From assembly GCA_019117065.1 (NCBI GenBank), contig DXAK01000018.1, positions 1 to 34,797 of the forward strand: a stretch of DNA of 34,797 nucleotides, given 5' to 3'. The notes under the pieces were generated by a model. It saw nothing but the letters and a program-made list of their open reading frames with translations. It was not told where the DNA came from and ran no database searches. Shown one piece after another: positions 24,304-32,670 of the stretch. How positions within the stretch are numbered: the first letter of the stretch is position 1; each line of letters starts with the position of its first letter. This DNA comes from Candidatus Mediterraneibacter pullicola (GTDB taxonomy: Bacteria > Bacillota > Clostridia > Lachnospirales > Lachnospiraceae). The position numbers and the translations under genes were made by a program.

Positions 24304-24678
24304 TCAGCTTGAATAGTTCTCAAGAAACGCATACAGTTCCTTCACCGTGGGAATATACTTTCCTGTCGCTATTTCTTGCTGAATCTCTTCCGGAAGATCA
24401 TTTATCGGGATCTCCGTAAACTCGTAAACTGTCTCTTTATCACTTAGGTACACAGCTACAAATCCATGAAGTTCCCGCAGATAATATCCTTCTTCCTCCT
24501 CCGTATTTTTCACTGCGCCGCCCTCTGCAGCGATACTCTCTGTCCCGTATATTTCATCTCCTCCCTGCGCCGCCTGACGCTCCATCACTCTGTTGTAGGT
24601 AAACTGATATCCTGCCGCCAGAATAATCCCTGCAAATAAAAATACAGTAAAAAAGCCGATAATGTATCTGGATTTCAT
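24304..24678 (-). CDS. Membrane-anchored BofC_C-like sporulation protein (tentative)
   Basis: This 124-aa protein has one N-terminal membrane segment (about residues 5-23), a variable linker (about 30-60) and a compact C-terminal domain: YYLRELHGFVAVYLSDKE, TEIPINDLPEEIQQEI, then YAFLENYSS. This layout resembles the C-terminal domain of BofC, the forespore inhibitor of SpoIVB signalling, in clostridial single-domain form. It lacks the BofC N-terminal domain. The match is from pattern memory, so the role is unproven. AAGGGGTGGATACT precedes the chosen ATG. spoIVB is about 19 kb away in the same window. Confidence 0.5.
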   Translation of the reverse strand: MKSRYIIGFFTVFLFAGIILAAGYQFTYNRVMERQAAQGGDEIYGTESIAAEGGAVKNTEEEEGYYLRELHGFVAVYLSDKETVYEFTEIPINDLPEEIQQEIATGKYIPTVKELYAFLENYSS

Positions 24679-24799
24679 AGTATCCACCCCTTTTTCATAC
24701 ATTATTGGCTTTCTTTTGCTTTTTTATACAATGATATGTCTTTCTATATTTCTTTTATTTTCCATCACTTACGATCCCACCGCACGCTGCATAGTACGA

Positions 24800-26476
24800 T
24801 CATGAGGGCATAAGATGAAGTTTTCTGCACCAGCGCAAGAGCCGTCCTCCCATGGGAAGCGCTTCGACGTCCTCATCTGAAAGTGTTCCGATCTTGAGCA
24901 CAACAACGACATAAACTACCATTGCCACACAGACCGCTATGATGACCGGAATCCATCGCCCTCCGATTAAGAGATCCAAAACAAGATAAACAGCATAAGC
25001 CACAAGTCCCATGACTGCCGAGGCGATAAGCGGCTTGATGAACGTATCCATCATATTGATCCTAAAGCCGCACACTTTGCGTACCTTCCGCTGGTTGAGC
25101 CAGCACATGCAGATCGCAAACACAATATTTCCCGCTGCCAGCGCATAGACATTCATCTTAAACACTGCCATCATAATCACAAATGCCACCAGATGCACTA
25201 CCAGCGCCACGCAAGCATTCTTCGCCGGACTAGAGATATAATTTAAACCATGCAAAATCGAGTTCGATATGGACGCCCAGCCGTAGAGCACTACCACCAC
25301 TGAACCAAGCATCAGCAAGTATGCCGGGGTTTTTGAGGCATCGTTGTACAAAAGAACCATGAGCGGTGATGCAAGGCATAAAAATCCCGCCCCGCATGGA
25401 ATCGTGAGCACCATAGTAAGCCGCAGCGTCTGGTCAATCTTCGCATGTACCAATTTTCTCGATCTCATAGCCACCGCCGCCGTAAGACTGGGTACTACGG
25501 AAGCGCACAGCGCGGAAGAAATCGAAAGGGGAACATTCACCAGTGGATCGTACTTTCCGGAATAAATTCCCTGAAGCGCCATATATTCCTCCTCGACATA
25601 TCCCTGTGCTTCCATAATATGATTAAAAATCGTCAAATCCAGAATCTGGTTAATATTGTATACCGCCGTACTGAACAGAATCGGAAGCGCTGTAAAAACA
25701 AGGATTTTCAAGATGTGGTGGTAGCTTTCCTTTTTACCCGTACGATCCATCCGGTACTGGCTCTGCATTTTCCCTTTGTATGTAAACAGGATAAAGCCAA
25801 GGAAGATCAGAGCAATTAACGCTCCGAGCACGGTTCCAAGCGTAGCTCCCGCCGCTCCGTATGCAGGACCTAAAAGCTCTTCGCCTGATCTTTCTCCTGC
25901 TCTTGTCCCAATATCGATGAAAATACTTGCCCCGACAATACTAACGACTGCACGGATGATCTGTTCTATGATCTGGGAAACCGCTGTCGGCATCATGGAT
26001 CCCAATCCTTGGAAGTATCCGCGGATAACTGCCATGACCGCCACAAGGAACAGCCCCGGAGCTAACATCTTAAGAGCATAAACACTTAGCGGTGACTTCA
26101 TGCCGTACACTGCAATCGTATCTGCTCCAAAGAAAATTACGCCTGTCACAACAAGTCCCACTGCCACTCCAAAGACCATGGAACATATAAAAACACGAAC
26201 TGCGTTTCTCTTCTGTCCCACAGCCATCTTTGCCGACACTAGTTTTGACACGGCTGTCGGAAGGCTTAAGGATGAAACCATAAGCGCCATCGCATAGATC
26301 TGGTACGCATACCCATAAAATCCGTTTCCTGTATCCCCAAGCGTATTGGCAAGAGGGATTCTGTATATCACCCCTATGACTTTGGTGAGTACGGTCGCAA
26401 TCGCAAGCATGGCGCCCTGCGCAATAAAATCATCTTTCTGTGCGGACCTTACTCTCGTCTTTGGTATATTTGACAT
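24800..26476 (-). CDS. SpoVB/YtgP-type lipid flippase (MATE-like MVF superfamily)
   Basis: This 558-aa polytopic membrane protein has about 14 hydrophobic helices. It starts with a short basic N-terminus (SAQKDDFIAQGAMLAIATVL) followed by IGVIYRIPLANTLGDTGNGFYGYAY, typical of the MurJ/SpoVB/YtgP group. The family exports lipid-linked sugar intermediates such as lipid II. In Bacillus SpoVB serves spore cortex and YtgP/MurJ vegetative wall synthesis. I cannot tell from sequence which role this one has. GGAGGAAAGGTAG precedes the ATG, 32 nt after ybeY. Confidence 0.85.
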   Translation of the reverse strand: MSNIPKTRVRSAQKDDFIAQGAMLAIATVLTKVIGVIYRIPLANTLGDTGNGFYGYAYQIYAMALMVSSLSLPTAVSKLVSAKMAVGQKRNAVRVFICSMVFGVAVGLVVTGVIFFGADTIAVYGMKSPLSVYALKMLAPGLFLVAVMAVIRGYFQGLGSMMPTAVSQIIEQIIRAVVSIVGASIFIDIGTRAGERSGEELLGPAYGAAGATLGTVLGALIALIFLGFILFTYKGKMQSQYRMDRTGKKESYHHILKILVFTALPILFSTAVYNINQILDLTIFNHIMEAQGYVEEEYMALQGIYSGKYDPLVNVPLSISSALCASVVPSLTAAVAMRSRKLVHAKIDQTLRLTMVLTIPCGAGFLCLASPLMVLLYNDASKTPAYLLMLGSVVVVLYGWASISNSILHGLNYISSPAKNACVALVVHLVAFVIMMAVFKMNVYALAAGNIVFAICMCWLNQRKVRKVCGFRINMMDTFIKPLIASAVMGLVAYAVYLVLDLLIGGRWIPVIIAVCVAMVVYVVVVLKIGTLSDEDVEALPMGGRLLRWCRKLHLMPS

Positions 26477-26508
26477 CTACCTTTCCTCCAGCTTCCTATA
26501 TTTCAAGC

Positions 26509-27003
26509 TTATCGCGGGATACCCGCCTTTTCCATAATCTCTCTCTGCCTTTTCTCCATCACCATCCGCTCGCCATCCTCCATATGATCATAACCCAGAA
26601 GATGAAGCATACTGTGGGCAATGAGAAAGGCATACTCTCTTTTCACGGAATGGCCGTACTTTTCTGCCTGTGAGATAACACTCTCCTTTGAGATCACAAT
26701 ATCTCCCAATATCAGCTCACCGGATTCAGGGTCAAAGGCATCAGGAATTTTCTCCACATCAGCGAGAATCCCCGGAGTTTCAAAATCCAGCATAGGAAAT
26801 GAAAGCACGTCCGTGGCACGATCAATCTGCCGGTGTTCTTTATTTATCCGCCTAATCTCTTCATCCGTTGTAAGAAGAAGCTCCACCTCTGCCTCATAAG
26901 GAAAATTTTCATATTCAAGAACCGTCTCTATCATTAACTCTGCCGTCTCTTTCACGTCAAAAGGCAGTTTCATGCTTCCTTCCTCTTCCACAAACAAGGT
27001 CAT
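26509..27003 (-). CDS. ybeY: rRNA maturation endoribonuclease YbeY
   Basis: This 164-aa zinc enzyme trims 16S rRNA 3' ends and takes part in ribosome quality control. The metal-binding motif HSMLHLLGYDH gives His130, His134 and His140. DRATDVLSFPM, with the conserved Arg and Asp, is upstream. AAAGGAGGACAAC precedes the ATG, which overlaps the end of phoH by 4 nt. In most Firmicutes ybeY is followed by dgkA-cdd-era; here a flippase gene follows instead. Confidence 0.95.
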   Translation of the reverse strand: MTLFVEEEGSMKLPFDVKETAELMIETVLEYENFPYEAEVELLLTTDEEIRRINKEHRQIDRATDVLSFPMLDFETPGILADVEKIPDAFDPESGELILGDIVISKESVISQAEKYGHSVKREYAFLIAHSMLHLLGYDHMEDGERMVMEKRQREIMEKAGIPR

Positions 27004-28007
27004 GTTGTCCTCCTTTTGCTCCCTCTCATTTTCGACGGGTTTCTCTTCTCTGATTTCTTCTCATATTCTTCATATGCCTTAACAATCTTCTGCACAAGAG
27101 GATGGCGCACCACGTCTTTGCTTGTCAGGGTACAGATACTGATCCCCTCCAAGCCTTGTACCACTTTAACTGCCACATCCAGCCCGGATACCGTCCCGGA
27201 AGGAAGATCCTTCTGGGTAGAATCTCCAGTAATGACGACCTTGGAGCCAAAACCAATCCTTGTCAGAAACATCTTCATCTGCGCGGGAGTCGTATTCTGT
27301 GCTTCATCAAGGATGATAAACGCATTGTCAAGAGTTCTTCCTCTCATATAGGCAAGGGGCGCCACTTCAATCAACCCCTTCTCAGAATTTTTAAGAAAAC
27401 TCTCCGCGCCCATGATCTGATAGAGCGCATCATAGAGCGGCCGTAAATACGGATCAATCTTACTCTGGAGATCGCCGGGAAGAAAGCCCAGCTTCTCACC
27501 TGCTTCGATGGCCGGACGCGTCAGAATGATACGGCTGACTTCATTGCGCTTAAATGCCGTGATCGCCATTGCCATTGCAAGATAGGTCTTTCCCGTACCC
27601 GCAGGGCCCAGTCCGAAGGTAATCATTCCGTTCCGAATGGCATCTACATAGGTCTTCTGACCCAGCGTCTTTGGTTTAACCGGTTTGCCCTGAAGGGTAT
27701 GGCAGATCAGATCACGGTCAATCTCCACGATCCCTTCCTCTTGATCCTCAAAGACAAGCGAGATGGCATAATCCACATTCTGCTCTGTGATCGTGTTTCC
27801 CCGTTTCGATAGTTCTAAAAGTTGTGTGAGCACCCGGAGCGCTTTTTCCGCCCCAGCGCTTTCTCCCACGATCTTCGTGCTGCCGTCCCGGGCAATCAGC
27901 GTAACGCGGAATGTCCGCTCTATCTTCTTTGCATATGTGTCAAACTGTCCGAACACGTTCGCCTCATGTTCAGCCGGTATATTGATCATCAGTTCCGACA
28001 GACTCAT
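27000..28007 (-). CDS. PhoH family ATPase (PhoH-like)
   Basis: This 335-aa protein has an N-terminal KH-like region (about residues 15-70) and a P-loop ATPase domain with Walker A GPAGTGKT (134-141) and Walker B FIILDEAQNTT near 235. The family acts as RNA helicase- or RNase-associated ATPase; its partner in RNA metabolism is usually YbeY, the next gene. The ATG at 28007 lies 38 nt inside the end of yqfD, with GAAAGGAAAG upstream. The C-terminus is short and highly basic (KKSEKRNPSKMRGSKRR). Confidence 0.95.
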   Translation of the reverse strand: MSLSELMINIPAEHEANVFGQFDTYAKKIERTFRVTLIARDGSTKIVGESAGAEKALRVLTQLLELSKRGNTITEQNVDYAISLVFEDQEEGIVEIDRDLICHTLQGKPVKPKTLGQKTYVDAIRNGMITFGLGPAGTGKTYLAMAMAITAFKRNEVSRIILTRPAIEAGEKLGFLPGDLQSKIDPYLRPLYDALYQIMGAESFLKNSEKGLIEVAPLAYMRGRTLDNAFIILDEAQNTTPAQMKMFLTRIGFGSKVVITGDSTQKDLPSGTVSGLDVAVKVVQGLEGISICTLTSKDVVRHPLVQKIVKAYEEYEKKSEKRNPSKMRGSKRRTT

Positions 28008-29238
28008 CCATTTCTTTCCTTTCGATCGTCAATATTTCTGTATCCGCTTCCTCGGTAATCCTCTCATTCAAATATAGGGTGCCCGAAGCGGCAGCGGAAT
28101 TTTCATACAGATGTATTTTAACACTATTTTCCCGTATTTGAACACCTTTTTCCTCCAATTCCTCACAAAACCGATGAAAGTTCTGGCTTAGAATTTTCCT
28201 CGCCTCCTCTTCGGTATACGTTTTTTCCACAAAAGAATAAGATCTTGCAGTCTTCATTCCATAGGAAAAAGGAAGATAAAAATTTTCTCCGATCTTCACC
28301 GAAGTCTCCGAAGTAAAGATCTCACTGTTCTTGTATTTGTTCCGCACACTTCCCATGGATAGCGTCGTATTCCCTATCCGGATAAATGGCTGGAATTTCT
28401 TTTTCCCGTCGTACACTTTTTCTTGGTAAGTCAGTGGGATACTGTCTGAATACTCGAGCTGCGTATCTGCAAACACGTCTGCATCAGACACATGATATTG
28501 ATACCCTGTCACTTCCTGACTGTCATTTACGACTTCCACCCTTCCCAATACAAGTAAATCGCCCTTTTGTACCGTATCCCCCACGTGAACTTGCGGAACA
28601 CCGGAACGGGTGACGATCTTCGTGATCACCCCGTCGGCAGATGCAATCAGATCCGTAGGAGTTTCATCTTGAGATACGCTTACATTTTCCTCCCGAAATG
28701 TATCCTCATTTTCCTTGACCTGAACATTCAGCCTGCTCCCGTCTATGGATGCGGACACCCAAACGATATCATTATATTCCTTCCGCACCGCTTTTACAAT
28801 ACCCTGACAGTCCACCTTACTTTTGAGCATACACGGTGCGACTCCTTCCGAGCGCAAAAATTCCGCCAGTGTCTCGTCCGTCCACTTCTCATTTCCATAA
28901 AAATGGATATCCCATATAAAAAGGGAGTAGGTTTTCAGAAGAGCCGCGCACAGAAACAGCCCGATAAAAAAGAGCTTCCTCTTCCTGTGGCGCGCAAGAA
29001 AAAAAGGAAACCCACACCTCTGGCGCAAAACAATACGAGTGTGCGTTTTTCTAACAAATGGTCTAAGCTTCCTGAAATCGGAAATACTCATGTGCATTTC
29101 GTACCCGTTTCCCACAGGGGCAAGTCCCCATATATAGATCTGATGGAATGAGCACAGATTTAGGAAGCGCTCCGGCGAATAGCCCTCGATGCGCAATTTT
29201 ACATATCCTTTCAGCCAGCGAATGAACGAACGGATCAT
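27970..29238 (-). CDS. yqfD: Sporulation protein YqfD
   Basis: This 422-aa protein has a basic N-terminal part, one membrane segment (about residues 90-110) and a large extracytoplasmic region with beta-rich repeats. This region includes IHFYGNEKWTDETLAEFLRS, a POTRA-like start. In Bacillus yqfD is a sigma-E (mother-cell) gene of unclear biochemical role. It overlaps yqfC by 4 nt (ATGA) and phoH by 38 nt. GGGAGGAAAGAAGA precedes the start. The yqfC-yqfD-phoH-ybeY order is conserved in Bacillota. Confidence 0.93.
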   Translation of the reverse strand: MIRSFIRWLKGYVKLRIEGYSPERFLNLCSFHQIYIWGLAPVGNGYEMHMSISDFRKLRPFVRKTHTRIVLRQRCGFPFFLARHRKRKLFFIGLFLCAALLKTYSLFIWDIHFYGNEKWTDETLAEFLRSEGVAPCMLKSKVDCQGIVKAVRKEYNDIVWVSASIDGSRLNVQVKENEDTFREENVSVSQDETPTDLIASADGVITKIVTRSGVPQVHVGDTVQKGDLLVLGRVEVVNDSQEVTGYQYHVSDADVFADTQLEYSDSIPLTYQEKVYDGKKKFQPFIRIGNTTLSMGSVRNKYKNSEIFTSETSVKIGENFYLPFSYGMKTARSYSFVEKTYTEEEARKILSQNFHRFCEELEEKGVQIRENSVKIHLYENSAAASGTLYLNERITEEADTEILTIERKEMDESVGTDDQYTG

Positions 29239-29522
29239 TCTTCTTTCCTCCCGTTGATAAATTCAAGTGTCAGGATCTTTCCCGTAACCTTCATCTCATC
29301 GTTAGTATAGTACTCCACCTGAAGCTGCCTGCCCGTCAGGCGGATCTGTCCGCCTTTTGTCTGCACACGGACAAGTTCTTCCGTATATTCTGTGATGCCG
29401 CGGTAATTGCCAATGCACACTTCAAAATCTCCAAGCACTGTGACCACCGTCGCACCCATCACCACATCTTTCGGCATACTGGCAGCCGACGCAAGCCTTT
29501 CACCGATCTGTCCTCTATCCAT
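29235..29522 (-). CDS. yqfC: YabP/YqfC family sporulation protein
   Basis: This 95-aa protein begins MDRGQIGERLASAASMPKDVV and has the YabP/YqfC core VTVLGDFEVCIGNYRGITEY then EELVRVQTKGGQIRLTGRQL. In Bacillus it belongs to the sigma-E regulon with yqfD. I favour the ATG at 29522 by comparison with YqfC length. An in-frame ATG at 29537 has an AAAGGG three bases upstream, so the product could be 100 aa. The start lies directly behind a U-run and hairpin, and behind a sigma-E-like promoter. Confidence 0.88.
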   Translation of the reverse strand: MDRGQIGERLASAASMPKDVVMGATVVTVLGDFEVCIGNYRGITEYTEELVRVQTKGGQIRLTGRQLQVEYYTNDEMKVTGKILTLEFINGRKEE

Positions 29523-29567
29523 AAAAATGCCACACATACGCCCTTTATAAAGAGTATATGTGCGGCA
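29523..29567 (-). terminator. Hairpin with U-run directly before yqfC
   Basis: Arms 29557-29567 and 29528-29538 pair over 11 bp with one G-U. An inner 6-bp stem (CTCTTT/AAAGGG) sits inside, and the minus strand continues ATTTTT up to the yqfC ATG. It can end transcripts arriving from the trkA-to-Dabb operon. It overlaps the -10 of the promoter entry that follows. Confidence 0.6.
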
Positions 29568-29582
29568 CATTCCGTCCTATTC
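29553..29582 (-). promoter_or_regulatory. Candidate sigma-E promoter of yqfC-yqfD
   Basis: On the minus strand GAATA (29582-29578), a 17-nt spacer and CATATACT (29560-29553) fit the sigma-E pattern KHATA / CATAnAnT. The yqfCD genes are in the sigma-E regulon of Bacillus, which supports it. Confidence 0.5.
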
Positions 29583-29587
29583 CTGCC

Positions 29588-29884
29588 TTAATAGTCCAGA
29601 CACGCCCTCTCCGTCACGAACGGACGCACATAGGTGTTCGCCACTTTCACATGATCCGGATGATTCGAATACACTGCGATATCCTCTGCTTTCTCCAGCG
29701 TACTGACTAGCGCCATGTCGTGAGTGCTGGACGCAAGAGGCACCTCCACGAACTCCAGTGTGAGAAGCCCCGGCACTTTTCCTGTAAGCGATTCCAGATT
29801 TTCCTTCATCGCCGCTTTAATATCGGGTTTGTCCTCCTCCTTAATCTCCGGTTTGAATTTCCACATTACAATATGATGTACCAT
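29588..29884 (-). CDS. Dabb (stress-responsive A/B barrel) family protein
   Basis: This 98-aa protein begins MVHHIVMWKFKPEI and includes TLEFVEVPLASSTHDMALVS then VYSNHPDHVKVANTYVRP, the alpha/beta barrel (Dabb) pattern. Members form small dimeric ferredoxin-like barrels; functions are varied and usually unknown. TAAGGAGGAACATC precedes the ATG. It sits 11 nt after the PNPOx-like gene. It ends this operon, and the yqfC promoter begins 6 nt after its stop. Confidence 0.93.
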   Translation of the reverse strand: MVHHIVMWKFKPEIKEEDKPDIKAAMKENLESLTGKVPGLLTLEFVEVPLASSTHDMALVSTLEKAEDIAVYSNHPDHVKVANTYVRPFVTERACLDY

Positions 29885-29895
29885 GATGTTCCTCC

Positions 29896-30393
29896 TTATT
29901 TTCTTCTTCGTTCTTTTCCCGTAAACCGTTCCACGTCGATGCGGAACACCTCTGTGCGCACAAGCACCTCCTCACGGAAACTGATCTCTGCATCCGGAGC
30001 CAGATGCTCCATCACCTTTGTAAGCCCGTACATCTTATCTTCTGGCTTTTCCAGCCTTTGTATGACACCGTTTCCCATAATGCTGCGGTAGGCATAGGAA
30101 TAGCTGCATGTATAATCTCCAGTGATAATTTCATGACGGCAGTCCATCTCTACTGCCACACGGGAATCCGCTGCAATAGCATCAGCTTTTCGCCCCTCTC
30201 CTGCTCCGTGGATGTACAGGGTAAGCGTCCTTTCCCCATTTTTCTCCGCAAAATCATACCCGTAATTCACAGGAACGATAAAGACGCCTTCCTCATCCCG
30301 TAAACCTAGGCGCACCACATCGCACTCCTTGAGTATCTCTCGAAAAATGTCTGCATCATGTATCTCTCTTTTATGTAAACGCATCCCACGCAT
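29896..30393 (-). CDS. NimA-like pyridoxamine 5'-phosphate oxidase family flavoprotein
   Basis: This 165-aa split-barrel protein starts MRGMRLHKREIHDADIFREIL. It continues with VVRLGLRDEEGVFIVPVNYGYDF and YIHGAGEGRKADAIAADSRVAVEMD, the FMN-binding NimA/PNPOx pattern. The family includes nitroimidazole-resistance and general flavin reductases, so the substrate here is unknown. The ATG at 30393 has GAGGAGGAGCTTTCAG upstream; longer frames would overlap the HAD gene without an RBS. It lies 19 nt after the HAD gene. Confidence 0.88.
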   Translation of the reverse strand: MRGMRLHKREIHDADIFREILKECDVVRLGLRDEEGVFIVPVNYGYDFAEKNGERTLTLYIHGAGEGRKADAIAADSRVAVEMDCRHEIITGDYTCSYSYAYRSIMGNGVIQRLEKPEDKMYGLTKVMEHLAPDAEISFREEVLVRTEVFRIDVERFTGKERRRK

Positions 30394-30412
30394 CTGAAAG
30401 CTCCTCCTCTTT

Positions 30413-31174
30413 TCATTTGGACTTCCCGCCGCACAGGATTTTCGCAATTCTCCTCATATCCATCTCATCGAGCACGTAATCCGCATCTGGCAAATCTTCC
30501 ATAGGTGATATTTCCGTACGCACATAGACAGTGGACAATCCTACCTGCTTTGCTCCTACGATATCACAGATTCCGTCGTTTCCGACCATTACCGCCCGAT
30601 TAGGGCTGATACGATACTTCTTGAGCAGCTTTTCAAAAAACCGCATATCCGGCTTTTTGCAGCCGTGCTCCGACGAAATAAAAATACCGTCAAAATACTG
30701 AGCGATATCCAGCGAATTCATCTCATACTCCGTGAATATCCTCTGCGCGTTGGAGAGAAGATATATCCTCTTCCCATTGTTCCTCAGCGTCGCCAGCATT
30801 TCCCTTGTCCCTTCATAGAGACGCAGCCTCTCCGTTGTCAGAATACGAAAAAACTGCCCGGCATGCCTGATAAGAGGCTCGTTTGCACTGATACCTTTTT
30901 CCTCAAAAAGCGCCCCAAAGACATCCTCAATCTTAATCTCTGGAAAGGCTTCATGAGAATCCTGTCTAAGCCCTTCTTTCCCCGCGCTCAGCTTCCTCGT
31001 AAACCTTTCATATCCCCCACGCATCTCCTCTGGGGTATAGGAGGCCCCGTAATATGAATAAAACAGTGACAGTCTTTCCCATACCTCCGCCTTACCCTCA
31101 TCTGTGTGGATATCCACCAGAGTGCCGTAGAGATCAAAGATACAGTCAGAAAATCTATATGTATCTGTTTTCAT
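30413..31174 (-). CDS. HAD family hydrolase with DxYGT-type motif I
   Basis: This 253-aa HAD-IA protein has a helical cap (about residues 25-115). Motif I is FDLYGTLVD with nucleophile Asp14, but Tyr16 replaces the usual second Asp. Motif II is LLSNAQ, the motif III Lys is in GCKKPDM, and motif IV is VGNDGICDIVGAK. The D-x-Y-G-T form is known from haloacid dehalogenases and some phosphatases, so substrate cannot be assigned. AGGAAGTAACAGGGC precedes the ATG, 29 nt after trkH. It is probably co-transcribed with trkA-trkH. Confidence 0.9.
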   Translation of the reverse strand: MKTDTYRFSDCIFDLYGTLVDIHTDEGKAEVWERLSLFYSYYGASYTPEEMRGGYERFTRKLSAGKEGLRQDSHEAFPEIKIEDVFGALFEEKGISANEPLIRHAGQFFRILTTERLRLYEGTREMLATLRNNGKRIYLLSNAQRIFTEYEMNSLDIAQYFDGIFISSEHGCKKPDMRFFEKLLKKYRISPNRAVMVGNDGICDIVGAKQVGLSTVYVRTEISPMEDLPDADYVLDEMDMRRIAKILCGGKSK

Positions 31175-31203
31175 GCCCTGTTACTTCCTTTCTGTTTTAT
31201 TCA

Positions 31204-32646
31204 TTAGAACTTCTTCCACGTGTCGCTCACAAAGAGAAGGAGAAGCGGGAATATCTCAAGCCGCCCTACCAGCATATCAAAGATGAGCACCAGCTTTGAC
31301 CCGTTGGAAAATACAGAGAAATTCTGCGTCGGTCCTACCAGCTCCAGTCCGGGTCCGATGTTGTTCAGCGTTGCCGCCACACTGGTAAAATTTGTAATCA
31401 GATCATGCCCGTCAAATCCAACTAAAAGCACAGAAAGCACAAAAATCAGTATGTATGTTGCAAAAAATACATTTGTCGCACGGATGGTCTCATGCTCAAG
31501 CAAATGCCCATCCATTTGTAATTTCCTTAAACTTCTCGGATGAAGCATCGTGTGAAATTCTTTTTTCACTGTCTTCATTAGAATCACAAGACGTGAGACC
31601 TTGATTCCTCCACCCGTACTGCCTGCGCACGCGCCGACAAACATCAGGAGAACTAGTATCGTCCTAGGCACCTCAGGCCACATGTTAAAATCCGTCGTCG
31701 CATATCCGGTGGTTGTTATAATCGATCCCACCTGAAACGCCGCCTGTTGTACTGCTGTCCATATAGAACCATATATATCCTTTATCATCACGGCAATAAC
31801 CGCAATAGACGCCGCTATGATCAGAAAATACGCGCGTACCTCTTCCATGGAGAACGCCTGCTTAAACTTCTTCCGAAGAATCAGAAAATATGCGCTGAAA
31901 TTCACTCCAAACAGGATCATAAAGATAGTTACCACTACCTGAAGATAGACCGAATATCCTGCCATACTGTCATTCTTTATCCCGAATCCTCCCGTTCCAG
32001 CTGTTCCAAAACTGATGGTGAGCGCATCAAAAAGAGGCATTCTCCCGATCAGAAGAAGGATAATCTCCATAATCGTCATTGCCACATAGATCAAATAAAG
32101 AATCTTCGCAGTAGAACGCACAGTGGGAACCAGTTTATTTACAGAAGGCCCGGGGCTCTCCGCCTTCATCAGATTCATGTGGGAACCGCCGCCCTTCATC
32201 TGCACGATGGCAAGAAGAAATACGAGTACTCCCATTCCTCCGATCCAATGAGTAAAACTCCTCCAAAATATCACACATCTGGACACTGCTTCTACATCTG
32301 CCAGAACACTTGCTCCCGTAGTCGTAAACCCGGAGACAGTCTCAAAGAGCGCATCAACCGGATTTGTCATCGTCTTTGTCAGTAAGAAAGGAATGCTCCC
32401 CATCACGCTCAGAATAATCCAACTCAACGCCACCGTGACAAACCCTTCTTTTACATAAAATATCCTATTTTCCGGCTTTTTAATTAGAAGAAGCCCACCC
32501 AAAAAAAGGCAGAGGACTCCCGTTATGACAAACGACCATCCCTCCCGCTCCTGATAAATCAGAGCCACAATACACGGAAGTGCCATAAAAGCCCCCTCTG
32601 CCACAAAGACATACCCTATAATATATTTAACGATTGAAAAATTCAT
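31204..32646 (-). CDS. trkH: Trk potassium uptake membrane subunit TrkH
   Basis: This 480-aa K+ transporter pore protein has four M1-P-M2 repeats. The selectivity-filter segments are visible in order: FTTTGASV, FGTAGTGGFG, ITTTGYATTDF and TLNNIGPGL, each with the essential glycine. It associates with the regulatory TrkA subunit, encoded 24 nt upstream. GCGGGGGAATGAG precedes the ATG. The length fits TrkH rather than the shorter KtrB. Confidence 0.96.
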   Translation of the reverse strand: MNFSIVKYIIGYVFVAEGAFMALPCIVALIYQEREGWSFVITGVLCLFLGGLLLIKKPENRIFYVKEGFVTVALSWIILSVMGSIPFLLTKTMTNPVDALFETVSGFTTTGASVLADVEAVSRCVIFWRSFTHWIGGMGVLVFLLAIVQMKGGGSHMNLMKAESPGPSVNKLVPTVRSTAKILYLIYVAMTIMEIILLLIGRMPLFDALTISFGTAGTGGFGIKNDSMAGYSVYLQVVVTIFMILFGVNFSAYFLILRKKFKQAFSMEEVRAYFLIIAASIAVIAVMIKDIYGSIWTAVQQAAFQVGSIITTTGYATTDFNMWPEVPRTILVLLMFVGACAGSTGGGIKVSRLVILMKTVKKEFHTMLHPRSLRKLQMDGHLLEHETIRATNVFFATYILIFVLSVLLVGFDGHDLITNFTSVAATLNNIGPGLELVGPTQNFSVFSNGSKLVLIFDMLVGRLEIFPLLLLFVSDTWKKF

Positions 32647-32670
32647 CTCATTCCCCCGCCGATCACCCGG

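Noticed and set aside
24703..24799. Sigma-F/G promoter before the BofC_C-like gene (GTATA, 17 nt, CAATAATG)
   Set aside because: The -10 fits the forespore consensus poorly and the region is AT-rich, so the match may be chance.
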